Shown: positions 1 to 6,073, numbered from the stretch's first letter. The stretch: DNA of 8,905 nucleotides from an uncultured Caryophanales bacterium (GCA_947168625.1 CAMVMQ010000032.1:1-8905); one strand, 5' to 3'. The notes: generated by a model from the letters alone, not told the origin. Numbers and translations: made by a program.

Positions 1-313
1 CGACTATATAGGCTTCTTTATTATAAGTAGCCTCTACTATTTGATTTTCTAAGACTTCGGCCGCACTATCTATAACAGTACTTGCTTGGTTGTCGACATA
101 AAAGAAGAACAGTATGGCAAGTAATAGCGATACAAAGACCATGGTGTTTCTTTTACCAAGCCATTTTTCAAATTTAATTGCTCCTTTTCCAGCTTTTTCA
201 CTTATAAATAAGCCAAATTTCGTAACTGGTGTTACAATTATTTTATCAATTATTCTAGCTATAATTCGGAAGGTTTTCTTAATACTCTTAATTATTTTCT
301 TAAGCGCTTTCAT
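1..313 (-). CDS. cdaR: CdaR (YbbR-domain) regulator of diadenylate cyclase, N-terminal part
   Basis: This is the 5' part of a gene that runs off the left edge; about 104 residues are visible. The start ATG at 313-311 overlaps the last 14 bases of cdaA and is preceded by GAGGAGGGAG lying inside the cdaA coding sequence, so the two genes are translationally coupled. After a long Lys/Arg-rich amphipathic stretch (residues 1-57) comes one membrane helix (about 58-74, VFVSLLLAILFFFYV), then the start of an extracytoplasmic region. A short N-terminus, one helix and outward-facing YbbR domains is the known CdaR plan; in that family CdaR binds CdaA and modulates c-di-AMP synthesis. The YbbR domains lie outside the window, so the call rests on the helix context and the position after cdaA. 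The basic extension is longer than I expect for the family. Confidence 0.85.
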   Translation of the reverse strand, partial: MKALKKIIKSIKKTFRIIARIIDKIIVTPVTKFGLFISEKAGKGAIKFEKWLGKRNTMVFVSLLLAILFFFYVDNQASTVIDSAAEVLENQIVEATYNKEAYIV

Positions 314-1127
314 TATTGTCTCCCTCCTCATCTTCAAACTCATCATCTAATAGAACTTCTCTCTTTGGCTTCAATTCTTCAACGAGGATCATACGAGCAT
401 CATCTAAAGAAAGATTGTAATTTAGGTTGCCTCCAATAGCAATCGATATTTTACCAGTCTCTTCACTTACTACTATTGCAATAGCATCTGACTCCTCACT
501 TATTCCAATAGCGGCTCTATGACGGGTACCCAATTTCTTACTTATTTTACTATTAATACTTATTGGGAAAACAGCTCCAGCAGATGTTATTTTATTTCCT
601 TCAATAATAACTCCACCATCATGAAGTGGATTTCTTGGAAAGAAAATTGATATTAATAGTTCAGACGAAATGTCACCATAGATTGGTTTACTTCTTTCGA
701 TATATTCATTTAAACTAATATCTCTTTCGATTACGATTAGGGCTCCTATCCTTGATTTTCGTAAATAATCAACAGCATTAATTACCTCGTAGACAAGTTT
801 TTCTCTTTCGTCAAGAGTAAGTACTTTATGTCTTCCAAGAATTTGTTTTCTTCCTAGGTGTTCTAGCATATTTCTAATCTCTGGCTGAAAGATGATAACA
901 AGTGCTAACGGTCCCCACATAATCACGTACTCTAAAAGCAATCCAATAGTTGTTAAATTTAAGACATCGCTTAATACTTTAACAATAAGTATAATCGCTA
1001 CTCCTTTAAATAGAAGTATCATCTTTACATTATTTCTAATATTTTTTAGAATAAAATATACAATTACCCATACCAAAGATATATCGATAACCTTTTGTAA
1101 TATTACTAATATACTATCTATAGTCAT
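300..1127 (-). CDS. cdaA: Membrane diadenylate cyclase CdaA (DacA)
   Basis: It condenses two ATP into the second messenger c-di-AMP, which controls potassium and osmolyte balance and cell-wall homeostasis in Firmicutes. At 275 residues it has the family's usual length. Three N-terminal membrane helices (about 9-28, 36-53, 60-80) are followed by QPEIRNMLEHLGR (81-93) and a cytosolic DAC domain (about 105-255). Active-site motifs are LHDGG (168-172), where the family normally has DGA, and GTRHRAAIGISE (200-211) with the intact RHR triplet, then SEETG (221-225). The last 15 residues form an acidic tail whose codons also supply the ribosome binding site of cdaR. The start ATG has AGGAAGGTGAT upstream, immediately after the stop of the preceding gene, so the three genes form an operon. 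The DGG substitution keeps the catalytic Asp, so activity is likely retained. Confidence 0.96.
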   Translation of the reverse strand: MTIDSILVILQKVIDISLVWVIVYFILKNIRNNVKMILLFKGVAIILIVKVLSDVLNLTTIGLLLEYVIMWGPLALVIIFQPEIRNMLEHLGRKQILGRHKVLTLDEREKLVYEVINAVDYLRKSRIGALIVIERDISLNEYIERSKPIYGDISSELLISIFFPRNPLHDGGVIIEGNKITSAGAVFPISINSKISKKLGTRHRAAIGISEESDAIAIVVSEETGKISIAIGGNLNYNLSLDDARMILVEELKPKREVLLDDEFEDEEGDNNESA

Positions 1128-1142
1128 ATAATAATCACCTTC

Positions 1143-1646
1143 CTATTTAATTAATGATAATGCGCATTCTGCGAAAAGATAGCAAAGTAGAATTAAACCT
1201 CCTGATAAGATAAGAACATTACTAACAAAACCACTGTCACTAGTGTCTATATTTATTTTTTCCTTAATTTCTTTTTTATCAATTGTTAAAGTTTTTTCTT
1301 CTTTACTTATATTTAGAAAATCACTTTTTGTCATAACTGCATAACAACGATATGCTTTCTTATTAGGATAATCTTCATATAATTTATTTAGTTTATCTAT
1401 ACTATAATATGATAAAGAAAAGCCTAAATCTTGATAAAGATCTTTCCTTTTTTCGATATTTTTAGAAGATATATTTACATAAGAAATATCTTCATCATCG
1501 ATAAGGAGAGATATCTTTTTAAAAGCTATTAGTAGTTCATCTTTTGGAATCCTTTCTTCTTCTTGAAATATGTAAATAACATTGTTATCTATTTGATATG
1601 CAAAATGGTCTGTCAATAGTACTTTTTCGACTTTTTTCTTCTTCAT
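1143..1646 (-). CDS. Unknown protein with C-terminal membrane anchor, first gene of the cdaA operon
   Basis: I do not recognise this 167-residue protein. It has no signal peptide; it starts with a basic MKKKKVEK, has a soluble part to about residue 138 and ends in one hydrophobic helix (about 140-163) with only four residues after it, so it should be a tail-anchored protein facing the cytosol. The stretch KRKDLYQDLGFSLSYYSI (67-83) resembles the end of a GNAT acetyltransferase fold (LYxxLGF), but no acetyl-CoA loop is visible, so any kinship would be to a degenerate, non-catalytic version. Its TAG stop is 15 bases before cdaA and abuts the cdaA ribosome binding site, so the two are co-expressed. 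A promoter lies just upstream. The ribosome binding site is weak (GGTAGGTAG). A role linked to c-di-AMP signalling is only an inference from position. Confidence 0.8.
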   Translation of the reverse strand: MKKKKVEKVLLTDHFAYQIDNNVIYIFQEEERIPKDELLIAFKKISLLIDDEDISYVNISSKNIEKRKDLYQDLGFSLSYYSIDKLNKLYEDYPNKKAYRCYAVMTKSDFLNISKEEKTLTIDKKEIKEKINIDTSDSGFVSNVLILSGGLILLCYLFAECALSLIK

Positions 1647-1661
1647 AATAATCTACCTACC

Positions 1662-1699
1662 ATCATATCAATTTTATCACGGCATTATCAAAATTGCAA
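1662..1699 (-). promoter_or_regulatory. Sigma-A-type promoter of the cdaA operon
   Basis: On the minus strand TTGCAA (1699-1694) is 17 bases upstream of TAAAAT (1676-1671). An overlapping alternative is TTGATA (1691-1686), 18 bases, TATGAT (1667-1662). Either would start transcription a few bases before the ATG at 1646. Both match the vegetative consensus well, and no other good site lies between this gene and the terminator hairpin at 1804-1827. Confidence 0.65.
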
Positions 1700-1803
1700 G
1701 TAATCAAGAAGATGTTTTTGTCTTCCTATATATTTTTCTTTAAAAAGAAAGGTATTTTTATATGTAATATTTTAACTGATATTTTGGTTTTGTATAATAA
1801 AAT

Positions 1804-1827
1804 AGAGGATAAATTTACTTATCCTCT
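1804..1827 (-). terminator. Probable terminator of the adhesin-sortase gene
   Basis: A perfect 9-bp stem, AGAGGATAA (1804-1812) and TTATCCTCT (1819-1827), encloses the 6-base loop ATTTAC. It lies about 50 bases past the stop of the 975-residue gene. On the minus strand it is followed by ATTTTATTAT, a T-rich but interrupted tract, so efficiency is uncertain. A 10-base direct repeat TTTGTATAAT (1789-1798 and 1827-1836) brackets the hairpin. Confidence 0.55.
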
Positions 1828-1878
1828 TTGTATAATATGTAGATAACTAATAATATCAAAATAAAAGAAATTAAATTT

Positions 1879-4806
1879 TTAATAATTTTGTATTTCCTTT
1901 AAATAGCCAATATGAATTACTTGGGCATCATCAGTACCATCCTTACAAGTTATCAGTATAATGCTATTTTTTTCATTTTTATGATATAAATCTGCATGAC
2001 CATCTTTCTTAATTTCATAACTATCACTATAAACATATCTATATAGTTTACTATCTTTGTAATAGTTAATTATATCTCCCAATTCTAAATTATGTAAATT
2101 TCCAAAAAAGGAGTTATAACTATTCCCGTTATGTGATGCTAGAACGATGGTATTTTCTGTTTCTTTTACTAATTCAATATTGTATTTGGCTTTATTATAT
2201 TCATTATTTACGTCTAGTATACCTCTTTTTAAATTGATACTAGGAATTTCAATAATAGCATTGTATTTATATTTTTCTTCATAGTTACCATCTATTTTAT
2301 TTTCTAAAAAGGCTTCTACTGCTTTAGTTGATTTTATCTTATCTTTTTTTATTTGGTAATATGATACTGTAGCTGTAGTGACCCCTATTAAAAGAATTAT
2401 AATACATAATACGTTTAATACTTTATACCGATGAAAAAAGATTAAAACAATCAGACTAAATAATAAAGATATTGTTGAAATAATTATAAAAGCGCTAAAA
2501 TAGGATGATGTGTTTGGTACCTCCAATCGTTCATTATAAATATCAAGTGTAGTTTCTTCTTTGCTAATAGTAAATGGAATGTTTTCTTCAAGTAATTTAT
2601 AGCCAGTAGCTGATTCTACTTCAGCTAAAAAGTAATCACCATATTTTAAGTCATTTATAATTATTTTACCATTATCATCGGTATATCCTTTATATATAAC
2701 AGTTTCCTTATCCTTCCTTATTTCAATTAGTGTATGCGGTATTGGTGCATTATTAGATGTTTCATATTTATTAATTATTAGTTTTCCTTTTGAAATATAG
2801 TTATAGACGTCAACATTTTCCACTACAACGGGGGTATACTGATCTTGATATTTTAAACTAACATTATAAGTTATTTCACTTACATTATTATCTTTAGATG
2901 ATGACACTTCTTTTAGATAGTAATCTCCTAGAGGAAGATTATCTATTCTTCCATAACCGTTGGCATCAGTGATTATCTCTCCTACTTCGTTATCCATTTC
3001 ATAAATTAATTTTTCGTTATCATAAATATTTGTTTTAGCGTAAACTTTAAAGACTACACCTTCTAGTAATGTTTCTTTGTATTTATATGAATTGTTCTCA
3101 TAGATAATATCTTCTCCATATTTATGAAGTTCAATATTTCCTAAAACCTTTTTATTATAAAAAGTCACTTCTAGTACTTTTCTGTTTTCCTCATCTTGGA
3201 TGAAATTGGAATTTTCATCTATCTCAAATTCTATATATTCATTATTGTATAAATATCCATTCATTTTTTCATCAACTTCATGTATTTGATAAATTCCTGA
3301 TGGTAGTTCTTCTTTAGTTATATAAGTTCCATCTTCTGATAATTCAAAAATATCAGTATTATCAAAAGATAAATATTTGTTGTTTTTTACATCAAAGATT
3401 TGAAATTTGACATTGGATTTTTTTATTATTTCCTTAGTATCAAAATCTTTTTTTATAATTCGAAGAAAAGATTTAATTGGTGCATCTGAATACAGTTTAT
3501 AAATCGGTCTAGAATCATACTCATTAATAATCAGTTTTTGATCACTAATTTTCTCATATCCTTTAGGTGATGTAATTTGCTTTAGAGTATATGTTCCATA
3601 AGGGAGAGTAGTAGAAGTATATCCGCTATTATCCGTGGTAATTGTATCTATTAAATTGTTATTTTTATCATATATTTCGAATGAGACATTTTCTTCAGGA
3701 ATTAAACTTCCAGTAGAACCACTTGCAAAAGTCTTAAAGATGTCTACTTTTCTTTTTATAACTTCTTCATAAACTTCTAAACTATTATTAAGATTATCTT
3801 CGGTAATACTTACTGTATAGATATTATCATCTAATAAGTAACCTGGGCTTGGCTTTTCTTCTTTGATATAGTATTCTCCTAGTGGTAAGTGTTCAATTTT
3901 TTCACTTTCTCCTGTTATAAATGTGCCAACATTATTACTATTTTTATCATATAGAACATATTTAGCTCCTTTCAATGATGCTTCACCACTGGGTTTATCA
4001 CCATTAACTGAATCTTTTTTATGAATAGTAATAGAACCATTTATAATATTTAACTTTATTTTACTTTTTACATCTTTTACTTTACCTGCAGATATCATCT
4101 TTTGTGATGCACCATTATGATATAAAAGGAATACTTTATTACTATTTATATTTTTAGTGAAATTTATTTCATTAGTATCAATGTTACCATCAATAATTAA
4201 TTTATTTCCATCTATTTTAGCCATTTGACTATCAGTCTTATAGTTTGAAAGAACATTGTTTTCATCTATTATTATCGTTTCTTTTCCGCTAATAACATTA
4301 ATAGTTTTACCGGCAAAAGATGGTAGTTTATAATGATTAGTGATAAGATTTTTAATAGTCTCCTTTTCTTCATTTACTTCAACAATATTATTTGGATTCA
4401 TATTTTCAACCCACTTAACATGAATATTTGATAATCTTATCCAAATTAAATCTTGAGCAGCCATATAATACTCATCTGTATTATGTCCAGGATAATCGTA
4501 ACCATAATAACTTACCAGTTTAATATATTCTAAGTCTTCATCACTTAGCCCTGCACTATCAAATGATGTACTATAGCTATATTGATTCCCGTATATATAC
4601 TTACCTAATTCTATGCAATAGGCATAGTTTTCTCCAAAAAGATATTTATTTAAATACAGAAATCTATTTCTTCCAAAGTTACTATCATAGTAATATGTAT
4701 AGAGATCTCCAATCCTTTCTTTGACAAGAGTTACCTCTTCTGCCCTAACTGTAATTCCTATTATAGTAAACAGGAAAACAATAATAAAATACAGTATTTT
4801 TTTCAA
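1879..4806 (-). CDS. Thioester/CnaB-repeat surface adhesin fused to its own sortase
   Basis: A 975-residue exported, wall- or membrane-linked protein. Domains in order: signal peptide (1-22); thioester adhesin domain (about 30-255) with Cys64 in YAYCIELG and Gln118 in AAQDLIW, the pair expected to form the internal Cys-Gln bond (family motif TQxA); five CnaB/SpaA-type repeats (about 257-350, 353-443, 446-552, 555-670, 673-760), the last three with Lys-Glu-Asn triads for isopeptide bonds (K452-E510-N551, K562-E633-N669, K680-E729-N758); sorting signal VPNTS (763-767), membrane helix (about 770-791) and basic FHRYK; second helix (about 796-816); then a sortase domain (about 845-972) with IEIPSINLKRGILD, His892 in ASHNG and Cys954 in LITC. 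The usual Arg near the end reads Gln962. Translation starts at TTG with an ideal AAAGGAGG six bases upstream; no in-frame ATG competes. Substrate and sortase are normally separate genes. Sortase class is unclear: the 62-residue His-Cys spacing fits class A/D/E better than B. Confidence 0.93.
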   Translation of the reverse strand: MKKILYFIIVFLFTIIGITVRAEEVTLVKERIGDLYTYYYDSNFGRNRFLYLNKYLFGENYAYCIELGKYIYGNQYSYSTSFDSAGLSDEDLEYIKLVSYYGYDYPGHNTDEYYMAAQDLIWIRLSNIHVKWVENMNPNNIVEVNEEKETIKNLITNHYKLPSFAGKTINVISGKETIIIDENNVLSNYKTDSQMAKIDGNKLIIDGNIDTNEINFTKNINSNKVFLLYHNGASQKMISAGKVKDVKSKIKLNIINGSITIHKKDSVNGDKPSGEASLKGAKYVLYDKNSNNVGTFITGESEKIEHLPLGEYYIKEEKPSPGYLLDDNIYTVSITEDNLNNSLEVYEEVIKRKVDIFKTFASGSTGSLIPEENVSFEIYDKNNNLIDTITTDNSGYTSTTLPYGTYTLKQITSPKGYEKISDQKLIINEYDSRPIYKLYSDAPIKSFLRIIKKDFDTKEIIKKSNVKFQIFDVKNNKYLSFDNTDIFELSEDGTYITKEELPSGIYQIHEVDEKMNGYLYNNEYIEFEIDENSNFIQDEENRKVLEVTFYNKKVLGNIELHKYGEDIIYENNSYKYKETLLEGVVFKVYAKTNIYDNEKLIYEMDNEVGEIITDANGYGRIDNLPLGDYYLKEVSSSKDNNVSEITYNVSLKYQDQYTPVVVENVDVYNYISKGKLIINKYETSNNAPIPHTLIEIRKDKETVIYKGYTDDNGKIIINDLKYGDYFLAEVESATGYKLLEENIPFTISKEETTLDIYNERLEVPNTSSYFSAFIIISTISLLFSLIVLIFFHRYKVLNVLCIIILLIGVTTATVSYYQIKKDKIKSTKAVEAFLENKIDGNYEEKYKYNAIIEIPSINLKRGILDVNNEYNKAKYNIELVKETENTIVLASHNGNSYNSFFGNLHNLELGDIINYYKDSKLYRYVYSDSYEIKKDGHADLYHKNEKNSIILITCKDGTDDAQVIHIGYLKEIQNY

Positions 4807-4812
4807 TTAAAA

Positions 4813-4820
4813 CCTCCTTT
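4813..4820 (-). promoter_or_regulatory. Ribosome binding site that fixes a TTG start
   Basis: On the minus strand AAAGGAGG (4820-4813) is followed by six bases (TTTTAA) and TTG at 4806-4804. The codons after it read MKKILYFIIVFLF, a proper signal-peptide beginning, so the TTG is the genuine start. Directly upstream is a 16-base perfect palindrome, GAAAAATTAATTTTTC (4821-4836), which could fold in the leader RNA beside the binding site. Confidence 0.85.
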
Positions 4821-4858
4821 GAAAAATTAATTTTTCCTTTTTTTACAATTGCAGTCAA

Positions 4859-4888
4859 AGTATATACTAAATTATGTATCTAAGTCAA
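4859..4888 (-). promoter_or_regulatory. Promoter of the adhesin-sortase gene
   Basis: On the minus strand TTGACT (4888-4883), an 18-base spacer, then TATACT (4864-4859). This would give a leader of roughly 45 bases before the TTG start. The -10 sits in a 10-base palindrome AGTATATACT (4859-4868), which could be an operator half or simply AT-rich chance. Confidence 0.7.
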
Positions 4889-5051
4889 TTATAATTATTC
4901 TTTTTTTATTTTCAAAGGATTCATCTCTTTTATTTTAAGGTTTATTTTAATAAAGTTGATACTTTTGTTCTCGCATACAATAGTATTGCTTAAAAAAACT
5001 TACCATATGATGAGAGCCCTATTTAGAAGACATCAAAAAAAACAGTAGATT
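4889..5051. other. AT-rich intergenic stretch without a recognisable gene
   Basis: This is the upstream part of the 424-base gap between the aquaporin and the adhesin. I see only very short open frames on either strand; the longest plausible one on the minus strand is about 19 codons, without a ribosome binding site. No RNA family is recognisable. It could be decayed mobile-element sequence, given the insertion-sequence-like end at 5161-5203. Confidence 0.4.
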
Positions 5052-5079
5052 AAAAAGAAAAAATTATTTTTCTCTTTTT
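5052..5079. other. A/T-only hairpin
   Basis: AAAAAGAAAAAA (5052-5063) can pair with TTTTTCTCTTTTT (5067-5079) through a three-base loop and one bulged C. It lies downstream of the strong terminator at 5118-5147 in minus-strand order. It could act as a back-up terminator, or just reflect the A/T-rich composition. Confidence 0.3.
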
Positions 5080-5116
5080 GTGTATTTTTTTGAAACTTTT
5101 ATCCTTTTTTAGCCAT

Positions 5117-5147
5117 AAAAATACACCTCCTTTCGGAAGTGTATTTT
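5117..5147 (-). terminator. Rho-independent terminator downstream of the aquaporin gene
   Basis: In minus-strand RNA, AAAATACACUUCC (5147-5135) pairs with GGAGGUGUAUUUU (5130-5118) around a GAAA loop, giving 13 pairs including one G-U, followed by a U-run. The same bases on the plus strand give a C/A mismatch where the minus RNA has G-U, so the fold belongs to the minus-strand transcript. The right arm also contains GGAGGTG nine bases from an ATG (5116-5114), so an alternative is an RNA hairpin that masks a ribosome binding site. Confidence 0.75.
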
Positions 5148-5158
5148 AACACACTTTT

Positions 5159-5203
5159 ATTGAACTGTTTTTTATTAATGTCTACTCTAAGGGGCAGTTC
5201 AAT
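5159..5203. repeat. Inverted repeat resembling an insertion-sequence end
   Basis: ATTGAACTG (5159-5167) and CAGTTCAAT (5195-5203) are perfect 9-base inverted repeats around 27 bases. The right part, GTCTACTCTAAGGGG followed by CAGTTCA, resembles the terminal repeats I recall from IS3-family (IS150-like) elements of Firmicutes, which end TG...CA. No transposase is present. It may be a solo end, or a transcript hairpin just after the aquaporin stop. The family assignment is from memory and unconfirmed. Confidence 0.35.
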
Positions 5204-5230
5204 TGATAAGTGTTTTCTTAGAATTTGTTT

Positions 5231-5884
5231 TTACTTTTCATCTTTTATAATATATTTATAAAACATGCTGGCAAGAAATGATCCTGCTAATGGAGCTAAT
5301 ATAAATACCCATACTTCTTTTAATACTTCTCCACCTTGAAGTAAGGCTGGAGCTAGGCTTCGAGCTGGATTTACACTTGTTCCTGTAAAGGCTATTCCAA
5401 GTAAATGTACTAATGTTAGTGTAAGACCAATTATTAATCCTGCTATATTTGTGTGCTCTTTTTTAGATGTTACATTAAGAATAACTAATACAAAAATAAA
5501 TGTTAGTAACACTTCTATTAAAATAGCAAGCCATACATTTGTAGCTAAGTTTCCTTGCATACCATATGAATTTGCCCCTAATGTATCAAAATTCCCTAAT
5601 AATACTCCAAGAACAGCTGATCCAGCAATTGCTCCTAGTACCTGGAAAATAACATAGCCGAAAAAATCTTTGATATTCATTTTTTTAGTCAAAAGCATAG
5701 CAAATGATACAGCCGGATTAATATGACAGCCTGATATATTTCCTATTGAATATGCCATAGCAACAATTACTAATCCAAAAGCTAGGGATGTAGCTACAAC
5801 ATTTGTCCCTGTTACTACTGCGACTCCACATGCTACTAATACTAAAACAAAAGTTCCAACAAATTCTGAAATGTATTTTTTCAT
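5231..5884 (-). CDS. aqpZ: Aquaporin (MIP family, water-channel type)
   Basis: A six-helix inner-membrane channel of 217 residues, near the usual 220-230 for bacterial AqpZ. Both NPA pore motifs are intact: HINPAVS (54-60, NPA 56-58) and TSVNPARS (169-176, NPA 172-174). By comparison with E. coli AqpZ the selectivity filter would be Tyr45, His160, Thr169 and Arg175. The His and Thr match water-selective AqpZ (Phe-His-Thr-Arg) rather than GlpF glycerol channels (Trp-Gly-Phe-Arg), with Tyr replacing Phe. Water flow under osmotic shock is the likely role. No glpK or other glycerol gene is near. The start has AGGAGGAG about six bases upstream. The gene sits alone between the Fic terminator (5941-5969) and its own (5117-5147); its promoter must lie in the AT-rich 5885-5940, where I see no clear -35. 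Confidence 0.95.
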   Translation of the reverse strand: MKKYISEFVGTFVLVLVACGVAVVTGTNVVATSLAFGLVIVAMAYSIGNISGCHINPAVSFAMLLTKKMNIKDFFGYVIFQVLGAIAGSAVLGVLLGNFDTLGANSYGMQGNLATNVWLAILIEVLLTFIFVLVILNVTSKKEHTNIAGLIIGLTLTLVHLLGIAFTGTSVNPARSLAPALLQGGEVLKEVWVFILAPLAGSFLASMFYKYIIKDEK

Positions 5885-5940
5885 TTTTTCTCCTCCTAAA
5901 ATAATTTTACTAAATAATTTAAAAAAAATCTATATTTTAT

Positions 5941-5969
5941 AAAAAAAAGAAGAGCCAAATTATCTTCTT
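5941..5969 (-). terminator. Rho-independent terminator at the end of the Fic transcript
   Basis: On the minus strand AAGAAGA (5969-5963) pairs with TCTTCTT (5953-5947) around a 9-base loop, followed directly by eight T (5948-5941). The TAA of the small 37-codon frame (5962-5960) falls in the loop. The transcript therefore appears built to end at that frame and not at the earlier TAG of the Fic frame. Confidence 0.75.
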
Positions 5970-6073
5970 CTAGAAAGTCGCATTGATTTAGCTATTCTTT
6001 CTATTTCATTAATTGAAACTGTATCCTTTATGTTTTTCATAATTGAACTTGCATTTTCTAACTGATTTCCCAT
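5960..6073 (-). CDS. 37-codon frame overlapping the end of fic; probably its shifted C-terminal tail
   Basis: An ATG at 6073-6071, inside the last codons of the Fic frame, opens a frame that runs to TAA in the terminator loop. Its product begins MGNQLENASSIMKNIK and ends KSMRLSRRR, a normal-looking charged helix and not random translation. No ribosome binding site precedes the ATG. Inserting one A in the run at GGGAAATCAG would join the Fic frame to this one as ...IWENQLENASS..., giving a Fic protein about 34 residues longer. It is either a frameshifted tail (mutation, programmed slip or assembly error) or a tiny coupled gene. I favour the first. Confidence 0.5.
   Translation of the reverse strand: MGNQLENASSIMKNIKDTVSINEIERIAKSMRLSRRR

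Noticed and set aside
114..350. Plus-strand open frame of 78 codons
   Set aside because: Antisense to cdaR and the cdaA end; no ribosome binding site and a hydrophobic, low-complexity product caused by the A/T-rich complement.
892..1131. Plus-strand open frame of 79 codons
   Set aside because: Lies wholly antisense to the cdaA membrane helices, without translation signals.
4807..4858. Riboswitch in the leader of the adhesin-sortase gene
   Set aside because: The leader is only about 45 bases and holds one short palindrome; no known aptamer motif.
4889..5051. Short peptides in the gap that looked like the end of a transposase
   Set aside because: Frames are broken by stops and I could match none to a transposase family; only the 5161-5203 repeat is worth reporting.
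5451..5657. Plus-strand open frame of 68 codons
   Set aside because: Antisense shadow of the aquaporin gene.
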